NCBI GenBank assembly: GCA_944363785.1 | Contig: CALVVF010000008.1 | Span: forward strand, 1-60,757 | Source: an uncultured Bacilli bacterium | GTDB lineage: Bacteria > Bacillota_I > Bacilli_A > RF39 > UBA660 | Reading direction: 5' to 3' | Length of the DNA: 60,757 nucleotides | Part shown: positions 31,317 to 40,288 of the stretch, in pieces | Layout of the letters: every line of letters starts with the position of its first letter | Position numbering within the stretch: position 1 is the stretch's first letter | The notes under the pieces: generated by a model | Told to the model about the DNA's origin: nothing | The model's input: only the letters and a program-made list of their open reading frames with translations | Databases searched by the model: none | Program-made: the position numbers and the translations under genes

Positions 31317-32843
31317 TTATTCAACCACTACATATGGATTTCCTTTAGTACCTTCCGTTCCACTTTGTACCTTTACTCCAGGCTTTAGTGAAATCGAAGG
31401 CCGCACACCGCGAGCGTTGGCGACGCCGTCTTGGTAGAGGTAACCCATCGAGTTCACGTGGAACGCGGCAGCGATGCCACTCAATAAATCGTAAGGCGAC
31501 AAAGACCACCAGTTGTCATTATTATATAAATAATAACTACTATTATTTTTATCCCATACTGCCCCTGCATACGCAATCTCATCTGTTGTTAATAAGGCTA
31601 CTGGATAAGTTAATGCTCCATTTCCATTCTCGCTACTTACCGTAAATCGATCATTTTCATTTACACACTCTAATGTCGGTGTCCTATTATCATATAATCG
31701 ATAAAAAGCTCCATAATATGTTTTCGAACTACCCGCTCCGGTTCCACTACTCGTTGGATCTATGCTTCGATCATTACACCATACCGTATCTTCTAGTTTA
31801 TTTGTATAGGTAGTCATATTTTCACTATACCATTCATCAATTACTGTCTTAATTGTTGAATCATTTATATTTTTATGTGTATCTTCATAAGTAGATGACT
31901 TAGCAGTTCCATACATATACCCTACATACGCATTATCATCATAATTTGGATTAAATTTACTATCACCTATTGTAGTAGCACTTCCTGTTGTATTCATACA
32001 TTGCCCACTTGCGTTTGGTTTTCCATTATAAATTAACTTTACCCCACCTGTCTCAGTTGTTCTTACAATCTTCCAACAGAAGTTCGCAAATTTTACATTG
32101 TTATTTTCTACTGCTCCTCGATAATACATAATTGGATTAGGATTATTCTCTGTTCCATGTAAAATATACAATCCTTTTCCATTCGTATCACTTGATATTT
32201 GACTAAAGTCTATTCCAGTAGGACTAGTTACATAATTACTTGCGATATTATCTAAGACTGCTTCTTCTTTGATTGTATTAACCAAAGTTTTATTAACGGT
32301 TTTCTTTTCTGTCGTTGCAATCACTTGGGCACTAAATTCTAATCCTTGATCTTCATTTTGAGGTTGTCCAGTTTCTTGTAACCATACTTTTAAAATATAG
32401 TAGTGTTTTTCACCTGGACGAATAGTTATTTCAGTATCTAATTCAATTGTATTATCCCCATCTATAAAGTCGCCAGCTGCAATTTCATCTTGCTGAGTAT
32501 AACTCTCATCAGCATGATATAGTTTCCACTTTAAATTATTACTTTACGTATCTTGTCCATCTTTTTGTAAAACAATATTATCTAGATACATATAATATGT
32601 CGCATCTAATGTTCCAGTATTTTCTATTGTAAATTGATGAATTCCTGCTTCTGCTTCTTCAGTTGGAAAGACACTTTCTAAAGCAATGTCCTTACCTGTC
32701 AAATACGTTAATTCTAACACACCACTTTGTACTACCTGTTCATTAGAATTTGCTATCGCAGTAAAGTAAGCATAGGAAACACCCATTAAAATCAAAGTAA
32801 CAGCTACAATTAATAAACAAACAATTAACGTCTTCTTATTCAT
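31317..32843 (-). pseudogene. TasA-like/lectin-like variable surface protein, cut by an in-frame ochre codon
   Basis: A 508-codon frame homologous along its whole length to the genes at 32858-34399 and 47811-49352. It has a signal segment (GVSYAYFTA), a camelysin/TasA-like N-half, a linker and a C-type-lectin-like C-half ending NPYVVVE. At 32544-32546 (codon 100) a TAA stands where both paralogs have CAA (Gln). The frame is open on both sides of it, with no indel. Translation would give a 99-residue fragment; a GTG at 32324 could start the distal half but has no clear ribosome site. It follows the neighbouring paralog by 14 bases and is read from its promoter. It may be a recent pseudogene, readthrough gene or assembly error. 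Confidence 0.8.
31398..31517 (-). other. DGR-like variable cassette, copy A
   Basis: The last 40-codon variable block of the lectin-like domain, between the conserved Tyr-Asn-Asn and GVRP-SISLK anchors. It aligns without gaps to copies B and C. In 31410-31442 codon differences fall on bases 1 and 2 with base 3 constant at all but one differing codon. GC content is visibly higher than in the flanks. Confidence 0.65.
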
Positions 32844-32857
32844 TTTACGTTTTCCTC

Positions 32858-34399
32858 CTATTCAACTACAACATAAGGATTTTCTTTAGTTCCATCCCCA
32901 CCTGCTTCTACTTTAGTTCCCTTCTTTAAAGATATGGAAGGACGCACGCCGTCAATGTTGTAGACGTAGCCGAAGTCGAGGCTCCCCGTCGAATTCACAT
33001 AGAAGACATGAGCATGGCTACCAGGAAAATGGTTAGGCGACATAGTCCACCAGGAAGCATTATTATACAAATAATAACTACTGTTCCTTTGTATATAAAC
33101 AGCCCCTGCATAGACGATCTCATCAGCTGTTAATAACGCAACAGGATACGTTAATGCACCATTTCCATTCTCTTCACTTACGGTAAAGCGATCATTTTCA
33201 TTTACACAAGCTAAACTTGGTGTCTTATTTACCATCAATCTATTTCTAGCTCCATACATTGTGTTTTCTTTACCCACACCAGTTCCTGTATAGCTACTGT
33301 ATTGTACTACACTTCGATCATTACACCATACTGTATCTTCTAACTTGTCTGTATACTCTGTCATATTCTCTTCATACCAACTATCAATTACCGTCTTAAT
33401 TGTTGAATCGTTCGTATTTTTGTGAGTTTCTTCATAAGTACTTGATCCTGCTGTTCCATACATATATCCTACATGGGCATTATCATTACTATTCGCATTA
33501 AAGACACTATCTTGTAGCACAGTTGAACTTCCTGTAGTATTAGTACACTGTCCATTACTATCTGGACTACCATTATAAATTAACTTTACTCCTCCTGTTT
33601 CGGTTGTTCTTACGATCTTCCAACAGTAGTTCGCAAACTTAACATTGTTATTTTCTACAGCCCCTCGATAATACATAATCGGATTAGCTTCATTTTCGGT
33701 TCCATGTAAAATATATAATCCCTTTCCATTAGTATCACTTGAGATTTGTGAAAAGTCTATTCCGGTTGGACTAGTAACAAACTCACTAGCTATATTATCG
33801 AGTACTGCTTCTCCTTTGATTGTATTAACCAAGGTTTTATTAATGTTCTTCTTAATCGTCGTTGCTTCTACGATCGTACTTAAATTTAATCGTTGATCTT
33901 CGTTTTGTAACTTTCCTGTTTCTTGTAACCAAATCTTTAAAATATAATAGTGCTTTTCTTGGGGTTGAATAGTTATATCGCTATCTAATTCAATCGTATT
34001 ACTACCATCCGAAAAGTCTCCCGAAGCAATTTCCTCTTGTTGGGTATAATTTTCATCAGCACTATATAATTTCCATTTCAAGTTTTCACTTTGGGTAGGT
34101 TGTCCATCCTTTTGAAGGACTACATTAGATAAATATAAATAATAGGTTGCTTCCAATGTTCCAGTATTTTCAATCGTAAACTCATGAATTCCAGCATCTG
34201 CTTCTTCTCCTGGAAACACACTATCTAAAGCAATATTTTGCCCCGTATGATACGTTAACCGTAATACTCCACTATCGACAATCTGATCATCAGAGTCTGC
34301 CATTGCGGTAAAATAAGCATATGAAGTACCTGCCAAAATACATACAACCGCTAAAATCATAATAATAAGTGCATATTTCTTTTTTAATATCTTCTTCAT
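32858..34399 (-). CDS. TasA-like/lectin-like variable surface protein (copy B)
   Basis: A 513-residue exported protein. The membrane or signal segment (about 8-30) ends TSYAYFTAMA, the SipW-type cleavage context. The TasA/camelysin-like beta domain (about 35-185) contains FTIENTGTLEATYYLYL. A second domain (about 190-513) has YCWKIVRTTETGGVKLIYNG, VWCNDRS and the late WWTMSP...GVRPSISL pattern of C-type-lectin/FGE-like folds used by DGR targets. ATG at 34399 follows GGAG. It has its own promoter at 34436-34464 and is followed 14 bases later by the interrupted copy A. Confidence 0.8.
   Translation of the reverse strand: MKKILKKKYALIIMILAVVCILAGTSYAYFTAMADSDDQIVDSGVLRLTYHTGQNIALDSVFPGEEADAGIHEFTIENTGTLEATYYLYLSNVVLQKDGQPTQSENLKWKLYSADENYTQQEEIASGDFSDGSNTIELDSDITIQPQEKHYYILKIWLQETGKLQNEDQRLNLSTIVEATTIKKNINKTLVNTIKGEAVLDNIASEFVTSPTGIDFSQISSDTNGKGLYILHGTENEANPIMYYRGAVENNNVKFANYCWKIVRTTETGGVKLIYNGSPDSNGQCTNTTGSSTVLQDSVFNANSNDNAHVGYMYGTAGSSTYEETHKNTNDSTIKTVIDSWYEENMTEYTDKLEDTVWCNDRSVVQYSSYTGTGVGKENTMYGARNRLMVNKTPSLACVNENDRFTVSEENGNGALTYPVALLTADEIVYAGAVYIQRNSSYYLYNNASWWTMSPNHFPGSHAHVFYVNSTGSLDFGYVYNIDGVRPSISLKKGTKVEAGGDGTKENPYVVVE
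32939..33058 (-). other. DGR-like variable cassette, copy B
   Basis: The 40-codon block equivalent to copies A and C. The invariant frame codons are TGG TGG, TCG CCT, GCT, TTC, GTG, TCG, CTC and GTG. Variable codons between them end mostly in C or T. The block most like an AAC-templated tract is at 32951-32983. Confidence 0.65.
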
Positions 34400-34435
34400 C
34401 AAGTAACTCTCCTTTCTATCCTAGCCTATAGATTA

Positions 34436-34464
34436 ATTATACCTATTTTCCGAGTTTCAAACAA
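34436..34464 (-). promoter_or_regulatory. Promoter of copy B/A variable genes
   Basis: Minus-strand TTGTTT and TATAAT with a 17-base spacer. The same hexamers and spacing recur ahead of copy C (49389-49417). Confidence 0.65.
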
Positions 34465-34513
34465 GAACTAACCAAGAAAAAAGTAAAATAATTAAATACC
34501 TTACTTATTCCAT

Positions 34514-35773
34514 TTACCCCTTATCTTCTGCATCTTGATTAATCTGTTTCTTTAACTCTACATATTCTTTAATCTTATTTAATTCCATTACATTCTTTTG
34601 ATCAAATCGTTCACTAAAAAGATTCATAAAATGAATAGCTTCTTCTAATTGTTTTTCCTCTTTTAGTTTTTCTTTCTTCTTCTTTTTCGATAACGATGTA
34701 AACTTATGATCTTTATCCACTTTTACTTTAAACTTAAATATTTTATATACAGCATCAAAGAACTCTTCATCATCAAAAATAATAGAAAAAATTAATATCT
34801 TAATAAACACATATAATGGCATATCATAGAGTCTATCCTGTAATGGTTTAGATAAGCCAATTTCTTCAAATTCATAGTCAAATAACTCATCAAAAGGTAC
34901 TTCACTAATCGCCTTAGATAATTCTACTTGATCATCTAAATATAAAATATTCGCAATTCGATAAACAAAACAAAATTTACTTGACCAAGTAGCATTGATC
35001 CTAGTCTTTTTAATATCATGATTTTCGATTTGTAGTAGTTTGAGTACTTGATTTAGAAAATCCTGCTCTTTAACCGAATCTAAGTCATAATCACTAATTT
35101 CTTTCGTAAAATCATCCAATATTTCAATAAAAGTCTGTTCCTGAGAAGAAGGCTCTACTTGATCTACTTTTTCTTGTTCTTTTTCCTCTAATTCTTGTAA
35201 TTTTAATACTTCTTCTAAAGGAATTTGAATGGTTTTATCTACATCTTCTTTCTTCTTACGTCCTTTTTTCTTAGAATCTTGTTTTTCTTTAGTATCTTTG
35301 ACAATAAACTTTTTAAATACAGTATCAAAATTAATTAATGTTAAAATCACAAACATAATTAATAAAATACCTAATATTTTTAATACTAAACTAGTCGATA
35401 TTGTCAATACTACTTTTCCAATTACTTGATCTTTCTTAACCGGTTCATCTTGAATATTATTAACATCGCCACGGGTAATTAATAAATCCCCTTTTTCACT
35501 GATTAATCGATGAGTAATAATCGCATCTTCACCCTTAAAGGTAATAATATCATTTTCTTTATATGGCGCCCCTATCTTAACAATAACGATGTCCCCTTCT
35601 TCAATGGTACCTGCCATACTTCCGGTTTTAACCTGAAAGTAAGTATATCCAAAAATATTAGCATAGTCTTGTTTTAAGATACCAGTAGTAATTAAAACAT
35701 ATAAACAAAGACTCAAAATCAATCCTATCAACAGATAGAGTAACCATTTTAAAATTGTTTTTACTACTTTCAT
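34514..35773 (-). CDS. sipW: SipW-type signal peptidase I with long C-terminal cytoplasmic extension
   Basis: A 419-residue protein. Residues 1-160 form an S26B (ER/archaeal-type) signal peptidase: N-terminal membrane helix, catalytic serine in TGSMAG, catalytic histidine in ITHRLIS, TRGDVNN, and a second membrane helix (about 133-155). The remaining 260 residues are Lys/Glu-rich and helical, unlike normal SipW (about 190 residues). They might bind the cytoplasmic helper proteins encoded next to it. SipW enzymes process TasA-type fibre proteins, many of which are encoded here. ATG at 35773 follows GGTGG. Confidence 0.85.
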   Translation of the reverse strand: MKVVKTILKWLLYLLIGLILSLCLYVLITTGILKQDYANIFGYTYFQVKTGSMAGTIEEGDIVIVKIGAPYKENDIITFKGEDAIITHRLISEKGDLLITRGDVNNIQDEPVKKDQVIGKVVLTISTSLVLKILGILLIMFVILTLINFDTVFKKFIVKDTKEKQDSKKKGRKKKEDVDKTIQIPLEEVLKLQELEEKEQEKVDQVEPSSQEQTFIEILDDFTKEISDYDLDSVKEQDFLNQVLKLLQIENHDIKKTRINATWSSKFCFVYRIANILYLDDQVELSKAISEVPFDELFDYEFEEIGLSKPLQDRLYDMPLYVFIKILIFSIIFDDEEFFDAVYKIFKFKVKVDKDHKFTSLSKKKKKEKLKEEKQLEEAIHFMNLFSERFDQKNVMELNKIKEYVELKKQINQDAEDKG

Positions 35774-35799
35774 AAAACCAACCACCTATCATCCTTATT

Positions 35800-37479
35800 T
35801 CATTGTTTTAACTCATTATTCTCATCTGTTGACTCTAAACTTTCTTTAGGTAAAGGTAACTTAGAAACTTGAACAATCAGCTTCATTTGTTCTAAAGATA
35901 ATTCTCCCTTCTCTATATAATAGATCTTTAAAACTTTCTTTAAATCAGCACGTAAATTACCTATATTTTCACTAGTTAAATCTTCTACTTCCAATTTCAA
36001 ATTCAATAAACGATACTTTTCCGCTACCATTTCCGTAATATCTACTTCATTAAGCATATTGATCTTTTTAATAAACGTATGATTAGGATGATAACAAAAA
36101 GCAAAGAAGGAATGAATTTCTTGTTCTAATTCTTCATCGGTTATTGCCTGGTTTTTGGTAGTAATTACCTTTTTTAAATGTGGATAAAAAGAACTCGCAA
36201 AACAAAAGGCTTGACTGATCACAGAAGCATCATCTAAACATTGAATTAAGCGATCATTAAATCTTGCCTCCTTGATTTCTTCATATAATCCCGCAAGAAC
36301 ACTAAGTTGTGTATTCATCTCCATCTTAATCGCATTTAATTTTACTTTACTCTTCTTTTTAAAAATAGAATGTTTATTCTGTAATTTTAAATACTTCTGT
36401 AATATTTTCTGACGTTTTTTCTCTTCTTTTTGTATTTCTTTTTCTTTAGCCTGTAAAACACCCTTTATTTTATCCTTATCTCGATACTTAGTGACAATAT
36501 CTTTTAAAATATATTGATACTGATAATATGACTCTAACTCATCCAAAGTCTGATCTAAATTGATCAATAACTGGAAAAAAGACTCTTTTTCTTCAGTAGA
36601 TAAAGATAAAAAAGGCGTATCTGTAGTCATAAACTTTTGAATACGTTTATCACACTCTGGATTAGAAAGAAGATAATCATCAAAAGAAATTTCTTCGTTC
36701 ATAAACTGGTGTAAGATCAAATTAGAATCACTAGCTTCTTCCTCTTCTAATTGATTTCTTACTCGTTTATATTCATCTAAAGGCTTAGTAGTGATGTTAT
36801 TTTCACTAAATAAACGATTTTTCTCTTTCGTACAGAATGTAGTTAATTCTTTACTATATTTTTGAAATAGAAAATAAATATTTAATTTTAAATGAGTAAT
36901 TAGCATAGGACAATCCCAATATATATTTTCAAAAACAGTTCTCATCTGTTGATGAAAATCTTCCTGCATCATATATTGGAAAAAATAATCCATATATTGA
37001 TAAGTAAACATCGAATAATAAAAATCTTCTTTTCTAATAGTAATCGATGCTTCTCTTAATTTACGAATCACTTGTAAAATCACATCATTAATCGCATCTA
37101 AATCAATATGATTAGTATCATTAATCTGAGAAAGTAATGTACTTAATCCTAATTTATCGATTACTCGATTATAAGGATTATCATAAGAAACTACTTGTTC
37201 TAAATTAAGTAAGCGCTGATGTAATCGTTCATAATAACTTGTTTTATCTTGGGGAAGAAGGGCTTTCATTCTATCGTTTAACGTATAATATAATATTTGT
37301 TTATATTGGGTAAATAATTCTATTTGACTTTCTATATATTGATTTCTTTTTTCTACGGCATGGCTATGATATTCTTCAAGCATTTTTTTAGTACCAGCTT
37401 GAGCTTCTAAAGGATACTGTTCAATAAATTGACGGTTTTTATCGATTTCTTTTAATAAATAATCACTATTCAACATCAT
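35800..37479 (-). CDS. Large helical protein of the surface island, unknown
   Basis: About 559 residues, entirely predicted helical and cytosolic, with no recognised domain. It is rich in Leu, Gln, Glu and Tyr, and has a strongly basic coiled-coil stretch near residues 350-405 (KEKEIQKEEKKRQKILQKYL). No signal peptide or membrane helix. The ATG at 37479 follows GAGGAAG inside the preceding small gene, which it overlaps by 14 bases. It lies 26 bases before the long signal peptidase. Context suggests a cytoplasmic assembly or scaffolding factor for the secreted subunits; that is inference only. Confidence 0.7.
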   Translation of the reverse strand: MMLNSDYLLKEIDKNRQFIEQYPLEAQAGTKKMLEEYHSHAVEKRNQYIESQIELFTQYKQILYYTLNDRMKALLPQDKTSYYERLHQRLLNLEQVVSYDNPYNRVIDKLGLSTLLSQINDTNHIDLDAINDVILQVIRKLREASITIRKEDFYYSMFTYQYMDYFFQYMMQEDFHQQMRTVFENIYWDCPMLITHLKLNIYFLFQKYSKELTTFCTKEKNRLFSENNITTKPLDEYKRVRNQLEEEEASDSNLILHQFMNEEISFDDYLLSNPECDKRIQKFMTTDTPFLSLSTEEKESFFQLLINLDQTLDELESYYQYQYILKDIVTKYRDKDKIKGVLQAKEKEIQKEEKKRQKILQKYLKLQNKHSIFKKKSKVKLNAIKMEMNTQLSVLAGLYEEIKEARFNDRLIQCLDDASVISQAFCFASSFYPHLKKVITTKNQAITDEELEQEIHSFFAFCYHPNHTFIKKINMLNEVDITEMVAEKYRLLNLKLEVEDLTSENIGNLRADLKKVLKIYYIEKGELSLEQMKLIVQVSKLPLPKESLESTDENNELKQ

Positions 37480-37612
37480 GATTTTCTTCCTCATCTACAG
37501 AAATAATATTTTTTTCTAAAAAAGCTAAATACTCATCGATCTTATCATAAAGATCAAGTAAAGTATCCATCTGATCTTGTTCAAAATCCGTTAATAAATT
37601 ATTGTTTTCCAT
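37466..37612 (-). CDS. 48-residue acidic protein coupled to the large helical protein
   Basis: A 48-residue frame opening MENNNLLTDFEQDQMDTLLD, predicted to be one acidic amphipathic helix. The ribosome binding site AAAAAGGAGGATACAAA is one of the strongest in the region, and the frame overlaps the next gene's start. Not recognised. Probably a small partner of the 559-residue protein. Confidence 0.65.
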   Translation of the reverse strand: MENNNLLTDFEQDQMDTLLDLYDKIDEYLAFLEKNIISVDEEENHDVE

Positions 37613-37654
37613 TTTGTATCCTCCTTTTTTATCTTTGCCTAATTCCTAACCTAT

Positions 37655-37676
37655 AGAAAAAGAGCCATAAGGCCCT
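37655..37676 (-). terminator. Terminator below the putative major subunit gene
   Basis: The minus-strand stem AGGGCC/GGCTCT (one G-U pair), tetraloop TTAT, then TTTTTC. It can uncouple abundant subunit mRNA from the downstream helper genes. Confidence 0.7.
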
Positions 37677-37687
37677 TACGTTACTGA

Positions 37688-38707
37688 TTAATTAGTATCA
37701 CTTACACTTGATAAAGAGCTGAATTGTAAATTATAAGTAACTGCAGAACCAGATGCATTATTTTCACAGTCAACATCTTGACCTTCTACCCATAAATAAA
37801 TTCTTACTTTAGTTACACCAGGTTGTAAGGTAATTAAATCTTCATAATCATCAGCAGAAATTCCAGCAGCAGTTGTAGAAATATCAGGTGTCATTTGGGT
37901 AAAATAAGTTTCATTAGAAGCAACTGGAACATTTAGTTCTTTACCGATTACTTGATTAACACCATAATAAGTAAGTTGATCAGCATCAGCTTCACTAGTA
38001 TCGATACCATAAACTGATTTAGCATGAGCTACAGCAGCCGCAGTATGTACATCATAGTTAGGTTCCCAAAGTATAACTTCTGAATCAGCAGTAGCTTTTA
38101 ATCCTTGGATTGTATCCTTATCAGTACCTGTTGGCACATTTCCTTGTACAACAAATGCTGCACGACCTGCATTTTGAAGTCCTTTACTTTCTCCACTAGT
38201 AACAATTGAAGATTCTGAAGTTAGGTAAATTGGTGTATTACCGGTTACTTGGAAGAATAAATCAAAAGCAACGAAATCACCAGTATCTCCATTTGTTTCT
38301 ACACTTTCTGTAGCAGATAGAGTAAAGCTTCCTCCATCATCACTACTTACTTCACCAGCAAACATTTTCAAAAATCCATTTTTTTCATTAATTTCTAGAG
38401 CTGAAGATACTGGAATTAAGTTATTTGTTGAACTAGGTAATTGATTAACTGCTCCAGGATAAGTAGCTTTAGCACCTAAAATATCGGCATTAGAAACAAT
38501 ACTTTTCCAATTAACACCATCAACAGAAATCTGTAGACCATTAGCAGCAGCTACATTAACATCGATGTTTTCTACTGAAACAGTCTGATTAGCTGTAAAC
38601 CATGCATAGGTACTAGTCGTTAATACAACACCAGTAAAACCAATCATCAATAACGATAAAAATAAACTTCTTCTTTTTCTTTGTTTTTTCCTAGACTTTG
38701 TACTCAT
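37688..38707 (-). CDS. Putative major surface-fibre subunit, TasA-like
   Basis: A 339-residue secreted protein. A basic start, a hydrophobic segment (about 15-35) and the SipW-type site TSTYAWFTANQTVS are followed by an Ala/Ser/Thr/Val-rich beta domain of low charge. It has GLQISVDGVNWKSI and the C-terminal motif VEGQDVDCENNASGS, shared with its neighbour. Composition, and its place right behind a promoter and its own terminator, suggest an abundant structural subunit. ATG at 38707 follows AAGGAG; a GTG three codons upstream lies next to the site. TasA homology is inferred from the signal context and layout, not proven. Confidence 0.75.
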   Translation of the reverse strand: MSTKSRKKQRKRRSLFLSLLMIGFTGVVLTTSTYAWFTANQTVSVENIDVNVAAANGLQISVDGVNWKSIVSNADILGAKATYPGAVNQLPSSTNNLIPVSSALEINEKNGFLKMFAGEVSSDDGGSFTLSATESVETNGDTGDFVAFDLFFQVTGNTPIYLTSESSIVTSGESKGLQNAGRAAFVVQGNVPTGTDKDTIQGLKATADSEVILWEPNYDVHTAAAVAHAKSVYGIDTSEADADQLTYYGVNQVIGKELNVPVASNETYFTQMTPDISTTAAGISADDYEDLITLQPGVTKVRIYLWVEGQDVDCENNASGSAVTYNLQFSSLSSVSDTN

Positions 38708-38728
38708 TATTTTCACTCCTTAGTATTT

Positions 38729-39424
38729 TTATTTTATATGTTCTTCTGTAAAATCCATCCGTAGTTTAATTTCTCCCCCTAATAAATCATTCGTACAATC
38801 GGGATCATCTCCCTCGATCCAAATCACAATTGTATAACGATCTTTATCCCCAGGTTTGAATTTAAGTCGCTGTTCTAATACAGCAATATTACTAGAATAG
38901 AAAGCCTCTGTATCCGCTTCAGGTTCTTTGGTTTCTTCATTCATCTTTGCATATACCGTCGGTACTCCATTTTGATAAATCATAATCCGAATAGCCTTAT
39001 CGACATTCTTAATCGTATCATCAATATCAATCTCATACCAGTAATTTACTGTTTCTTTTCCCGCATTCATCACATAAAAACTATAGGCAATATAATTGGT
39101 TCCATTATGTGAACCATCTTTTTCCGTATCTACATCCTTAGGGATCCAATGAATCGAAATATTATCCATATAATCGATCGATTCAGCCGATAGTTCTACG
39201 CTTTTGGTTTTTCCATCTTCAGATAGATAAATATTGTTTCGATTAGCCATGTTTTTATCTAAAGATACCGTAAAATTACCCTCATCATAGAGAATATACA
39301 AAAATAAATAAGTAATGGAAAGAACCACGATCAAAAACAAGAATACTGTCTTCACAATTTTACGAAATAACTTCCTGCGATATACTTGTTTCGCGGTTAC
39401 ATTTACAGAGAAATTTTTCTTCAC
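38729..39424 (-). CDS. TasA-like minor subunit or anchor
   Basis: A 231-residue protein with one N-terminal membrane helix (about 25-46) and an extracellular beta domain. It shares with the 339-residue neighbour the motif W-x-E-G-x-D-x-D-C (IWIEGDDPDCTNDLLGG), which closes the domain. It lacks the AYF/AWF cleavage context, so it may stay membrane-anchored and act as the base or cap for the subunit. It is first in the transcript, behind the promoter at 39472-39500. The gap to the next gene is only 21 bases. Confidence 0.72.
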   Translation of the reverse strand: MKKNFSVNVTAKQVYRRKLFRKIVKTVFLFLIVVLSITYLFLYILYDEGNFTVSLDKNMANRNNIYLSEDGKTKSVELSAESIDYMDNISIHWIPKDVDTEKDGSHNGTNYIAYSFYVMNAGKETVNYWYEIDIDDTIKNVDKAIRIMIYQNGVPTVYAKMNEETKEPEADTEAFYSSNIAVLEQRLKFKPGDKDRYTIVIWIEGDDPDCTNDLLGGEIKLRMDFTEEHIK

Positions 39425-39471
39425 ATAACCACCGCCGTACTCTCTTTACCTTCCTAATCTATTCTAGTTAA

Positions 39472-39500
39472 ATTATAATATAAACATTTTTCTAACGCAA
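39472..39500 (-). promoter_or_regulatory. Promoter for the putative fibre operon
   Basis: Minus-strand TTGCGT and TATAAT with a 17-base spacer, in the divergent gap between the minus-strand subunit genes and the plus-strand gene at 39654. Confidence 0.65.
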
Positions 39501-39653
39501 CAAAATCTGACAATTGGTACCAACAAAACTGTAAACTAGACACTATTCGACAAAAAAGAAAAATAAAGGAAAAAAGAAAATCCTCTCTACTGATTATAGA
39601 CTTTCTTTCTACTTTAAGATAAAATAAAAGTAATTATACTAGGAAGTGAAACG

Positions 39654-40262
39654 ATGGAAAAGAAATTAAATAAGAAAATTGCTCTTTTATTAAGCTGTGT
39701 GGTTTTACTCGTAGGGTGTTATTTTATTCAAGATACTCTAGCGAAATACCGAAAGAAAATTGATGCCAATACCAATCTAACTCTAGCCAGTTGGAATATT
39801 AAAGTCAATGACGAAAGTATTTTAAATAAAACAGAATTAACTCAGGAAATTACGCCGACATTTCCTAGTAATGAATATGTTAAAGAGAATGTCCTCGCAC
39901 CTGGATCTAAAGGTTATTTTGATATCGTCATCGATCCTACAGAAACAGACGTATCGTTTCAATATGTTATTTCGACTATGATATCCGAAGACTCAGCAAT
40001 TAAAGATTTGATCATTGACTCCTATATCATTAATCCGAGTGAAGAAAATAATGAAGTAATAGAATATAATCCGGATACGGGAATTACAGGCGAAATCCTC
40101 CATAATAGTGAAAGTACCACAATTCGTATTTTTATTGAATGGAACGATGATGAAAGTAACATCATGGATAACGAACAAGATACCTTAGTTGCTAGTAATT
40201 ATGATCAAATTCTCTTCCAAGTAAGAATTCACTTTTCTCAATTAAAACAGAGTGCCAATTAA
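39654..40262 (+). CDS. TasA-like secreted protein on the opposite strand
   Basis: A 202-residue protein: N-terminal membrane helix (about 8-26, with a cysteine in VGCYF), then YRKKIDANTNLTLASWNIKV and a beta domain with APGSKGYFDIVIDPTETDVS. The same two blocks occur in the protein at 47077-47691 (AKWNITVND; IAPGGSGEFQLIIDPVDTEV), so they are paralogs. It is the only plus-strand gene of the island. ATG follows GGAAGTGAAACG. Probably another minor fibre component, with expression independent of the main operon. Confidence 0.72.
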   Translation: MEKKLNKKIALLLSCVVLLVGCYFIQDTLAKYRKKIDANTNLTLASWNIKVNDESILNKTELTQEITPTFPSNEYVKENVLAPGSKGYFDIVIDPTETDVSFQYVISTMISEDSAIKDLIIDSYIINPSEENNEVIEYNPDTGITGEILHNSESTTIRIFIEWNDDESNIMDNEQDTLVASNYDQILFQVRIHFSQLKQSAN

Positions 40263-40288
40263 ATTATCACTCTTTTTCATTAAAATAT

